A stretch of DNA of 64,000 bases from Aplysia californica (Eukaryota; Mollusca; Gastropoda; Aplysiida; Aplysiidae): the NCBI RefSeq assembly GCF_000002075.1, contig NW_004798335.1:13169-77168 (forward strand), read 5' to 3'. A program made the position numbers and the translations under genes. Numbering within the stretch: position 1 is the first letter of the stretch; each line of letters begins with the position of its first letter. This document shows positions 45,961-57,900 of this stretch, one piece after another. The notes below the pieces were generated by a model. The model was given only the letters and a program-made list of their open reading frames with translations. It had not been told where the DNA came from and made no database searches.

Positions 45961-48900
45961 GTAAGTTTCTCCTTTCAGTTGTTTTTTGACTTGTAGTGGT
46001 TTTCGTGTTATCTATTCAGAAAAAGGCTTTTGCCCTTCTGTGCAATGCTATATGTAGTATGCAGGTTTGCTGCAGAGTTCCTGAAATGTTCCATAGAGTG
46101 TGTTGTTGGTGTTAGGTCTTAGATGGAGTGCAGTGTAGCTCCAATTTCATTTAGGTCTGTGCAATGGAACAGGTGATGATCCACTATCTCATAAAGTTGC
46201 ACAAAGGAACGTAGGGGGAAGTTCTGGTTTTATTCTGTTTTCTTTTTTGTCTAAAAAAGCGGGAGGAAATGCTTTCTGAACATTCCTCATTGTGATTGAC
46301 ATCTTTTTAGGTTTTGAAAAGTGTAATGTAAAAATTCAAATACTGGTGTGTGTAGTTTTGTAGTGAACTTGATATTTATATCTTTTGTTGCTTTTATCTC
46401 TTTAAGATTGAGAACCAATGATGTAATTTTTGTTTTAAAAAGAAAAGCTACCAAAGCTGTTACTTTTCCATTTCCCTTTCATGCAAGACTCAAGAGTACA
46501 TGATACGATACATTTATTATAACTATTGCCCATTGTGACTGATGTTTAATATTCTTCTCAAATCTCTTTATAAAGCAAAAGATATAATTAAACCTCTAAT
46601 GTTTTTGCTGCAGGTCTAGTGTCTTGGGAGATTTTCCACCTGCCACAAAACCCCGTCGGGGGAGGAAGCCGAAACAGAAGAAAGAAAAGCCCACGTCACC
46701 AGATCGGCAGCTAGAAACATATCAGGGATCTTCTTCAAAGTCCCCCAAAGTTGAACTTGATCCTTCCAAGGAAGATCCAAAGTCTCCCTTGATTGTCCAC
46801 CTGGTGGAGACTACCTCGAGCACAGGGAAGGGCAAAGGAAAGTCCAAGGGCAAACAAAGGTCATTGCGGCCTCGGAAATCTCAGAGTTTGCCTGTAGATT
46901 TTGACAAATCAGCCGTTTCAAGGCTCAGCCCAACTGAGGCTTTTGAAGATTCCACTGAACACTGTCCAGCTGTGTCGAGGAAGGGGAAGGGGAAAAAGAG
47001 AAAGTTATCTGGAGAGCAAGAAACGTCCATTGGTTCTACAAGTTGGTCTGGTGGGGGAGTTGAAGAGCAGGGTGAGTATTGTTCTTTCTACTCTCCTGCG
47101 CGTTGCATGTACATGAAAATGTCCAGCCTTTAGTTTTAGTAAGAGTTTTACTACACTTGCAACATTTAGATCCTATAAATGCTCAAGAGGAGGGTGTTCC
47201 AAGAGAGTAACATACACAAAGAAAAGGAGGAGGAGAGATGGAGACGATAGATGTTTAATAGGAAAGAAGGAGTAAACCACACCAAAGCTGATCAGCTTTA
47301 GCATCACACATTCTCCTCCAAGTCATTTGTTTTTTTTTTCTTCAAAATGCCATATGTGTATCTCTCTTGCCCTTTTTAACTTCCAGTGGAGCACAGGCCA
47401 TCAACAACATTACTCCTGCGAAGCCTGTCCCGAGCATCCTTCTCCATCTGTTTCCATGATGTCCCCGCCCTTTCAATTTCCGCTTGTACCGCTCGCCTCC
47501 ATGTCATCTTTGGTCTTCCCTTCTTACGCTTTCTTTGTGGGTTCCACGTAAAAGCCTGCCTGATGATGCTTGTCGGGGGTCTCCTCAGGGTGTGTCCAAT
47601 CCATTTCCATTTCTTCACCTGAATATCTTCCTTTACTGGCCTTTAGCTTGTTCTCTCCCACAGTTGAGCATTAGTGATTCGATCGTACCAGTTGATCCCC
47701 ACTATCCTTCGTAGGCATCCATTTACGCTCTGCAGTTTCTTTGCTGCTGGTGCTGTGAGTCTCCATGTCTCTGAACCATACAGTGGAACAGTCTGTTTGT
47801 TTTGAAGATCCTCAGCTTGGTGTTCAATCCCAGTTCCTTAGACATCCATTCCTGAGAATGATGAATGCTACTCTTGCCTTTTGGATTCTGACCTTGATGT
47901 CTTCGTCTGTTCCCCCTGCCTTGTTGATGACACTTCCCAGGTAGGTGAAGGATTCAACATCCGCCAATGGTGTCCCTTGCAGTGTGATAGGAACGTCGGC
48001 TGCATTCATTCGTAAAACTTTCCTTTTATCCGTGTGAATATGGAGTCCAACACCACGGGAGAAGGTCCTGAGGCGATCCGTTTTCTGTTGCATCTGGGCT
48101 CGACTGTGGGAAAGAAGTGCCAAGTCATCAGCAAAGTCCAAGTCTTCCAGCTGACTGGAAAGGGTCTACTGTATGCCACCGCGTTGTCCCGATGTTGTCT
48201 GTCTCATTATCCAATCCACTGCTAATAAAAAGAGAAAAGGTGATAGCAGGCATCCCTGTCTCACTCCTGTATTCACTTCAAACGAGTCTGTCCGCTGCCC
48301 TCCAAGTAAGACACTGCAATTCATTCCCTCATACATCTTCTTGATCAATCTCACGAACTTGTCAGGTATTCCGTAGTGGCGCATGAGCTTCCATATTGAG
48401 TCCCTATCTAGGCTGTCAAAAGCTTTCTCGTAGTCAACAAAGTTAACGTACAGGGAAGAGTTCCACTCAGTGGACTGCTCCACTATTATCCTCAAAGTTG
48501 CAATCTGATCTGTACATGATCTCTTTTTATGAAGTCCTGCCTGCTCCTCTCTTAGTTTTGCATCCACGGCTTCCTTCAGTCTTTCTAGTATGGTACGACT
48601 TAAAATCTTCCCAGGAATGGACAGGAGCATGATTCCTCTGTAGTTTTTACACTCATGCAGGTCTCCTTTCTTGGGTAGTTTCACGAGCAATCCCACTCTC
48701 CAATCCTGTGGAAATTCTTCGCTGTCCCATATCTTGCCTATAATTCTATGAAGAGTCCCTGCCTTGAGAACTTCTGGGGGAATTCCATCTGGGCCGGCTG
48801 CCTTGCCTGCTTTCTGGTGTCTTATTGCCTCCTTGATCTCCTCTAAACTAGGCTTTTCTTCACTCACCCCCAGATCAATCTCGGCTGGTGGAATGTCAAA

Positions 48901-51900
48901 CTGTTTTTCTGGCCTTGGTCTGTTCAGTAGCTCTTTGAAATGCTCTTTCCAGCGTTCTTTCTGTTCGTCTGGATTTGTGAGAAGCTTTCCCTCTTTATCC
49001 TTCACTGGCACATCTGCGTTCTTGTATCTGCCTGCAAGTTTCTTTGTGGTTTCATACAGTCCTCTCATGTTTCCTGCCCCTGCTGCTTCCTCTGCCTCGC
49101 GCGCTAGGTCATCTACATAGTTTCTTTTGTCTTTCCGTAGGCTGACTTTTACCTCCTTCATTGCTTTGGTCTATTCTTTTTGGGCCTTTGCTTTGGCTGC
49201 TCTTGTCTTGCTCCTGTTTACCTGATCCTTTTTCTTTTTCCTGTCTTCTATCTTTCTCAGAGTGGTGGCCGATATCCAAGGCTTGTGCTCACGTTTCCGT
49301 TTCCCCAGTACCTCTTGACACACAGTGGTCCAGCCTTCTTTTATTGCCTCCCATGTTTCTTCCACGCTGCTATCCTCGCCTAGTGTTTCCAACACTTGGA
49401 ACCTGTTCTTAACTGCTACATTAAACTCCTTTCTTGACGATGGCTCTCTCAGAAATTCCACGTTGTACCGGTACCTATGATTATTGACAATTCCCTGTCT
49501 TCGCTTTAGTTTTAGTCGGATGGTTGAAATGAGCAAATGATGGTCCGAAGCTACGTCTGCACCCCTGTAAACTCTAACATCCCTCATTGATCTCCTGAAT
49601 TTCTTGTTGACACATATGTGGTCAATCTGGTTTTCAGTTTGTTGGTCTGGCGACACCCATGTTGATTTGTGTATCTGTTTATGTGGGAAAACAGTCCCTC
49701 CTATCATGAGCCCATTCGTTGCACATATTTCTGCAAAGAGTTCTCCATTCTCGTTTCTGACTCCAAGTCCTTGTTTCCCCATGATTTCCTCAAAGCCTAC
49801 ATTGTCACTGCCTACCTTAGCGTTGAAGTCTCCCATTAAAATCAAGATGTCCTTCCTTCTAACCTGGTCAATAGTATTTTGTGGCATTTTGTAGAAAGTC
49901 TCTTTCACATGCTGGTCCTTATCAATGGTGGGGGCATATCCGTGGATAACATGAAGGTTGATGTCTTTCTTCTGTGAACGGAATTCAGCTGATATTAGTC
50001 ACGGGCCCTCTGCTTTCCATCCTATCAAAGCCCGCTTGGCGTGTGTTGATAACAGAATACCTACTCCTTCTGTATGCAGCGGGTTTTCCTCCAGATGTCC
50101 AGAGTAGAGAACTGTTTCCCCTGAAGCAAGTTGGCACTCCCCTGCATTCGTCCATCTCGTCTCACAGAGACCCAATATGTCCAGTTGGTAGCCCTCCATC
50201 TCTCTTGCAACCTGCAGTGCCTTCCCTGCCTCGTACATTGTACGAACATTCCAGGTGCCAAGTCTGGTGGTTTTTCTGGTCGACAGGAGGTTTCTCGGCT
50301 TGGTGACTTCCTTCCGGCTTTCACCACGCTGCGTCATTCTACACTCCATATTCTCTCCTCTCCATATGTGTATAGTCGGGCGTTAAAACTTCAGCATGCA
50401 CAATACATGCTGTTTCTATTAGTCACATTGTTGTCTTGTCCTTCTGTCATGGAAATTGGTTCACATGTGTTTGTTATATGAAATGTCATTTCTGAAATGA
50501 CAGTTTGTTGTGTAATGGGGAGCCTCCAATGTGGCTTTAACTCACTCACTACTGCAGATTTTTTGGCAGATTGGCCCTGCCACCGCAGTTTCGGGTGTTT
50601 TTTGAAAAAATCAGTGTGACAAATGTATTCAAGATACACACTTGCTGTTTGCTGTGTTGAAAGTACACAAAATGAAATGTGTTTAAAAACAAACAGAATG
50701 TGTTTATCTTTTGTACTTTTTTTTTTTTTTAAACAAATTTTAAAATTTGACACATTTTTTAATGGTAAAATATGTTTTCCGGAGAAGCTAGTTGAATCAG
50801 AAACTTATTTCCCATGAGCATAGATGCCCCAGAACAGCACAAAAAGATACCAGAATTTTCTAACTGTTCAAAGATATTTACTCTTGTTTTTAGACAGTTG
50901 AGGGTAGGTCAGCTGATAAATTCATAAAATTTCAACCTGTGGGCCGAGCGAAACGAAACTTATATCAAATTAAAGAGAAATGACTTTAGAGTACTCCCGT
51001 GGGGATCCCTTAGGTGGAAAAAAAATTTTGAAGTTGGGATCGCCACTGTGGCGAGAATAGTCGTGAAACGTGAATTGAAATAGATTGCCACAGTGGCAAG
51101 AATAGTTGGGAGTGAGTTAAATAATTGCTTTATGTCAAATGATTTATAGGTTTAACTCTCCTTTGTGTTGAAAGGTTATTTGAGAAGTGTGTCTAACTTT
51201 GTGGGTAGCTGTATGAGAAAGAATTCTTAGCATCTTTGGTTTTTGTTGTCTTGTGTGGTATTTAGAAAAAAGTCATTGATCTGGGTGGTTAATAGATGTT
51301 CTGGTGTGGTATGCTCTTTCTGTCCTACCAAACATCTACTTCCTTTAAATCTCTCCTTCACTTTTTCAAAATAACTTTCTTGTAACACCTCTAGATCTAT
51401 TCTCTGGCACTTGTTTGACCTATTTGTGTTGCAAGTGCCCTGAAACTCATACGAAAACAAAGTCATTGATTAATTTCTTTTTTGTTGGATAGGGGTGATC
51501 CATTTGGTATTCCATACCTTTTGAGAATGTTTGTTCAGGGACATTGTTTGTATGCTTTGCCTCAGGTCTGCCCCTTCTCACAGATATTGATTGCGATTGT
51601 CATTGGTAGTGATATGAGACACAAGTGTCCTCATTGTCTCCGTAGTGCTTGATGGGGTCCTCACAAAATATGAATTCTTGAAAACTTCCATGCAAACATA
51701 TATGTAATAAAAATAGGGTAAACGTTGAAGGTGAGGGACTGGCAACTGGTTGTGTAGCTGTTACTGTGTTAGAAAAAGGCCCTTTGCTGTTTCTAGCAAG
51801 AGACCCAAGTACGATTCCCGAGTGGGGAGAAAATTTTCATCCAGCATCTTTGGTTTTTCTTTTTCTGCTGGGATATTGTATCCCTCTCAGCTCAGGTTGG

Positions 51901-54900
51901 CCCTGGCAGTTGGGGTCACAAACTCGGTTTCTAAATGATCTAAATTGTTTTAATGGGGGCATAAAAACACCCAACATTTATTGAATGAAAGCGAGGGCCT
52001 TGTCAGTGTAAGCATGTCATGTTTCCTGTTGTCTACAGTTGCAGCCTTAATCAGTGCTTGTCAACATTTTTATAGCCAGTGTCCACTTTTGCTACCTATA
52101 AAAGACTAAAATTTTCGTACTGTCCACCCGTGTGTATTTTCAAACCAGGTGTTCAGGTATTAGATAATACCTGTCTCTACCCAGGGATCCCCACTGGGCA
52201 CCAAATTTACCAAAACCACTGGTGGGAGATATCACCCAGGTTGGCAAGCACCGGCCTATATGTTAAATATTGTATTTGACAGGGAAGACAGAATGTCTAT
52301 TGTATTGAATGTGTCACTTCAGCTTGAAGATAATATGATATTGAATAAGAGGGGAGTCATTACTTGTTGTTTCTGTCTGTCTCATTTGTAGTTTATATCC
52401 CTTGCACTTACTAACTGTTAAAGCGTCAATGTGTTTGTCCTCTGATTCTGTCAAGACAAATTGGCACTGCAATTAGACTTTCATATGTCCTTTGTTTTTC
52501 CAGGAAAAGGAGGTGGAAAAAGGAAAAGGAAGAGTTCAGAGGCCTCTAAGAAATTGAAAAAAGACAAGCAGGCGAAAGCTTCATCTGCTCTTGACTTTGA
52601 CACACTTGACTTGTACAGTGATCTTGAAGACTTTGTGGAAGAATTTGAGGATCTTTTGTCCACGAAACCACCCACGCCTAAGAAACGTTGTCTCCGCTCA
52701 TCATCTAACGAGGAGAAAGAGACCAGTCCAGTCAACAGTGCTGGCCCTTCTTCTAATAAAGTCTCTCCGACTTCAACGAAAAAGTCATCAGAGGGTGGTT
52801 CTGGCAAAAAGACAACAAGCAAATCAGGGAAATCCAGTAGCAAGAAAAAGACGAAGGGAGAAAAATCATCTTTGAAAGGAAGCACAACTTCCAGAAAAAC
52901 GGGATCTTGTGCTAGCAGCAGGTAAGAGGCATTTGATGCATGATATTTTTTTTCTGTTGCTCTGGTTTGTAGGCTTATACAGTCGAATATGCACAAGGGA
53001 CTGCCTATTCAGGGCAATCACCTTTTCAAACGACCTTTTTCCATTTCTCGCTCTTTCATCTTCTTTTCTATATACAGTAGTCTCCACCTAAGATCCCACT
53101 GCTTATGATCTCGGTTCGCTTAAGATCCCGCTGCTTTAATAAAACAATTTTTACTATACAAAAGTCACCCTTGAGATCTCGCTCTGATTCACTCTGAAGG
53201 TCTACATTCGGCTAAGATCCCGCATTTCAGATCATAATTTACGATACAAAAACCCTGGCAGACACAGCCAATCAACCGAGAGGGAAAAGTTGAGATCAAT
53301 GAACTGCCTGTCGTGTCAGAGATCAGCCACTCTCATGAATGTGATCATATAAGCATTGTAAAACTCAGTAAAACAGTACAACAATGTTTGCCCCAGACGT
53401 GTGAACTGACCGACGCGTTTGTTTTCCCCAAACATCGCACTTGCATCTGAGCTCTCAATCAAATTTACCTCATCTCGCTCTAGGCGAGATCATAACGAAT
53501 TGTGAACTCTTCCCTGACCACTGCAGCAGTTTTCTCTGTGAGACAGACTGAATTTTAATTGGTGTGGTCACAACGTAATGGTGCGTAACGGCAAAGGCGG
53601 GGGAACTCGGTCAGAGATCGAAAGATATGTATTTTTGACAGGTAAAGGAGAGAGGCAACAGGATAAGCATAGATCTTGAGACTTACGATTGAATAATAAG
53701 TCTAAATGGCACGCCACATGCCACTTATGCACTATGATAGGTCATCAAGGTTAACCAGTCTTTGCTCGCCATTATAAACCTACCCAGGGGTCAAGTCAGT
53801 TTATTTTGGAGTGGAGGGAGAACATTTTACCGATTGTGAGCCTTAACAAGGGACCGTAGATTCTTCCCTGGGTTCGTCTGCTAAGATCCTGGTTCGCCTA
53901 AGATCACGCATTTCCTTGCTCCCGAGCACCGGGATCTTAGGCGGAGACTACTGTATTATAATGACTCTTTCCAAGACATCCACCTGTCTGGGAACAACGA
54001 CTTTTCTCCTTGACAGTGGGTAGCTGTCTTGGTCAATTTCGGCAGTATTTTCAAACCTGTTCTCTCAGAAATAGACCTTTCATTGTCAAGGAGAAAAGCA
54101 GTTACCCTAGACAGTTGGCTGTCTTGGACTTTAACGATAANNNNNNNNNNNNNNNNNNNNNNNNNNNNNNNNNNNNNNNNNNNNNNNNNNNNNNNNNNNN
54201 NNNNNNNNNNNNNNNNNNNNNNNNNNNNNNNNNNNNNNNNNNNNNNNNNNNNNNNNNNNNNNAGATAGGTGATTGTTTGGCCCTTCATGTTGCATTCAAG
54301 GAAAGTGAGTGGATGTTTGGTTGACTCTCAGATGTGGTTCATTCCTTCTTTCCTATCGAACATCTATGGCCTTTGTCACCTTTTCTTCTTTTTTGTGTTT
54401 GTTACTCTCTTGTAACACCTCTTATCTTCGTCACTTACATGAGTTTATTGTGTTGAGGGGTCCATAAAACTCCTAACTTTTTAAGAACAAAAAAGGAGGT
54501 GAGACATTTTATTGAGTATTTCTGTGTTTGATGGGATGTTCCCCTAAGGACTGTGGTTCACCCTGACAAGCAGAGTCAAAAGAGCCTGCTTTCTAAATTG
54601 TCTGAGATTTGTTGCTAAAAGTGTAAAATATTTATAGGGATTATGACTGTTCAGTAGTCTGCCTCTTGTTTTTTTTTTGTTGGCTGTTGGTTATTTGTGA
54701 AAAAACTGGCTATACCTGCAATTATTATTATTTGCTCAAAGTGGAAAAAAAACACTTCCCAAGATGAACAGTAAGTGGTTGACAGGTACACTTGTGTGGT
54801 TTATTCTTTCTTTCGTATCAAATATCTATCGTCCTTATTTATCCTCCTCCTTTTTTTTGTATCTTACTCTCTTGTAATATCTCTTCTATTTGTGTTTCAA

Positions 54901-57900
54901 GTGCTGTAAAGCTTACTTAAAATGAAACTGAAAGTAGCTACATTTGCATCGTTATTATTTGCTCTGTGAAAATGACGTTCAAAGATGAATGAATAATTGT
55001 CAGGGATGCCATTTTTCATTTTCACAAAAAAAATAGTTATTATCCTTTGCATTGTTTTCTGTTGAACCCCATACAACTGTGTTTATTTACTGTCTTTTTG
55101 TTTTCAAATCACCAAATCCCAGTGGCGTCCCCGAATAGTTGAAATGTGTGATTGTCTGTTCCAGTGGGCGTCAGTCGTCTACAGCAAACCGAGGGTCAGG
55201 AAGAGCAGGGGCCAGCCGCAGCTCTGTGGTGGCTGCAAGGGAGAGGTCGGAGATAGGCAAGAGCAGCAGCAGCGGCGGCAGCAGCAGCAACCCGGCCACT
55301 GTGAGCACAGCAGCCTCCAGCATGTCCAGTCCTGGTCAACAACAGCAACAGCAGCAGCAGCAACCACAGCAGGACAGCAGTGGAAGCAGTGGTGGTGGCG
55401 GCAGTGGTAACGGCAGGCCCAGAGATGGGGGTGGAGGAGCAGGACGGACAGGGGCTGTGGCGCAGTCAGAAGGTATGCTCAGTGTTACAGTGCCCATCTC
55501 CTTGATTCTATTATTGTGTGTGTGTGGTTTGCGGGTGCCCTAGTGTGGTTTTCTCCTTTCCTGTCAAACATTTGTCGTCCTTATTAAATCTCTTTTTCGT
55601 TTTCTTTGTATATTATCTGCATTAACGCCTCTAATCTTCTGCATTCATATGACCTATTTGTGTTGCTAGCACTGTAAAACTATAACTTGAACAATAGAAA
55701 ACTGTTCTTGACAGTTTTGTATCAATGTATACATTGTAATAGTAATAGTGAATTACATGACCTGCATGTGTGCTTTTGGCTTACTTTGCTGAAATAACCA
55801 AATTGAATTGACCCAAGTTCCTCTTCTTTCAGACTCGGGATCAGGTATGCCCCTCGGAGCTGTAGGAGGCGCAGGTCCAGACAATGACAACGATGAGTCG
55901 GAGATGAACCGACTACAAGGTAAGCTACAGAAACTGTTTTGATAGGCATGATATAGTTGGGTTTTTTTTCATTTTTTTTCTTGAGTCAAGTTAAACTCTT
56001 CCTCTCCCTCTTTTTTGTTTATTTTTTGTTTTGTTTTATAAAATGGTTGGTTGGTTGGTGGGTGCACTAGTGTAGTTTGCTCCCTTTTCCCTATCAAACG
56101 TCTGTCATCCTTATCTCTCCTTTTTTTTCTTTGTGTGTTACTCCCTTGTACCTCTCATCTTAAGCTTTTATTAGACCTATTTGTGTTGCAAGATCTTTCA
56201 TCTGGAGCTCATAATACTTGGTCTAGTTTTGTTTTGTTTTGTTTTGTCTTTTTATTTCTTGCCAGCAGGTGGTTGGCGGGTGCTCTGATGGGGTTTGCTT
56301 CTTCTTTTCTATCAAACATCTATCGTCCTGATCTCTTCTTCTTTTTTTTGTTGTTGCCTGTTACTCCCTTTTAACACCTCTAATCTGCGGCACATATACG
56401 ACCTTACTGTGTTGCAAGTGCCATAAAACTCTTACTAAAACTATAAACTGATCTCTCCTGCTTCTTTTTTTTGTGTTTGTTATACTCTTGTAACATCTCA
56501 AATTTTCGGCACTTATTGAGTTACAAGTGCAGAAAAACTTTTGTTAAAACAAAATGTTTTTGCCATCTCCAACACAAACACTCTAACCTCAAATAACCTA
56601 TATTGGGATTTTTTGGTATGTTTTTTTCAAACATTATAGTTAAATTTACACTTGAATGGATGCCTTCTACTTCACAAAGGCCTTAAAGAGATTTGCTTTT
56701 GATTTAGATGTTGTGTTGTCTGGTTTTGAAATTTAGAATTAAATGAGAAGCAATGTCTTGATACTGACAAATTTTAATGAGACATAAGTGGTCCAGTAAA
56801 GGAGTAGCAAAGTATGTCACGGGATAGACAAAACAAAGGGCATAATTTTATTTTGCATGTTTATTGTTATAATAGACACATTTTCTTGTAATTTTTTTAG
56901 TATTAAGATATGGGTACATGTCATCATCATCATTAAATGTCAAACAATTTTTCATTCTTCCTGTTTTGTATTTCTTAAAGACTAACAATTACTACCATGT
57001 TGACACATTTTTTTATGTAACCTACAAATATGGGCACCAAATCAGGACAGAAGACCAAAAAAAAAAAAAAAGAAGAGAGATCTGCATGTATGAAAGGAAA
57101 AAAGAACCATTATTGGCTGTCACTGCAGACTGCACCATGGTCATTTACATTTCCCTCCTCCCCCTCCAACCCCTCCTCCCCGTCCCCCTCTCCCCACCCC
57201 CACCTCCCCCAACAGCTTTACTGGAAGCAAGAGGCTTGCCATCCCATCTGTTCGGAGCCCTCGGGCCTCGAATGCATCAGCTGCTGCACAGAACTATGAG
57301 TGGAGGAACCAGTGAGTAGTTCAGATTGAGGAAATGCTGTTTTTTAATGTGGGAAAGGAGCCCCATTGGTAGGGTTTGGGGTTCTGCAGGATTTTTTAAA
57401 TTTTGAAAAGGAGGAGTGAAGGAAATTGTTTTGCGGTTTCTGAGGTGTAATCGATCACATTCTGTGTATATCAAGCCTTTTCTGGTGCCTTATTTGAAGA
57501 GTTTGTTTTATAGGAACCTTTTCAGGTTCTTTCATTTTTCATGGAAATTTGATGATTAAAAAAATGTATTGCCTGTTACCACTTTTTATGTTTTATATTC
57601 TAATAATAACATGGTGCATATCCCCACTTGAAAGTAGGCTCTATGTGCTTTGCTATTAATTATTATTCCAACAGATCTTTAAGCGCTCCGAAACATTCTC
57701 GGCTTCCTAGGAAGCAGTCAATTCAAGCTCTGAGCTGTTGCATGCAGAAGATGTGACTTCAATTTCCCCCTACAGATGTTATATCCTACTCAGCCAAGGA
57801 CAGTCAGGGTCAAAATAATTGTTCTTCAAAATCGATGAAATTGTATTGATGGGGATTTTAGACTTTTGCAATCTTTGTTACAACAGGGCTGCCCATCATT

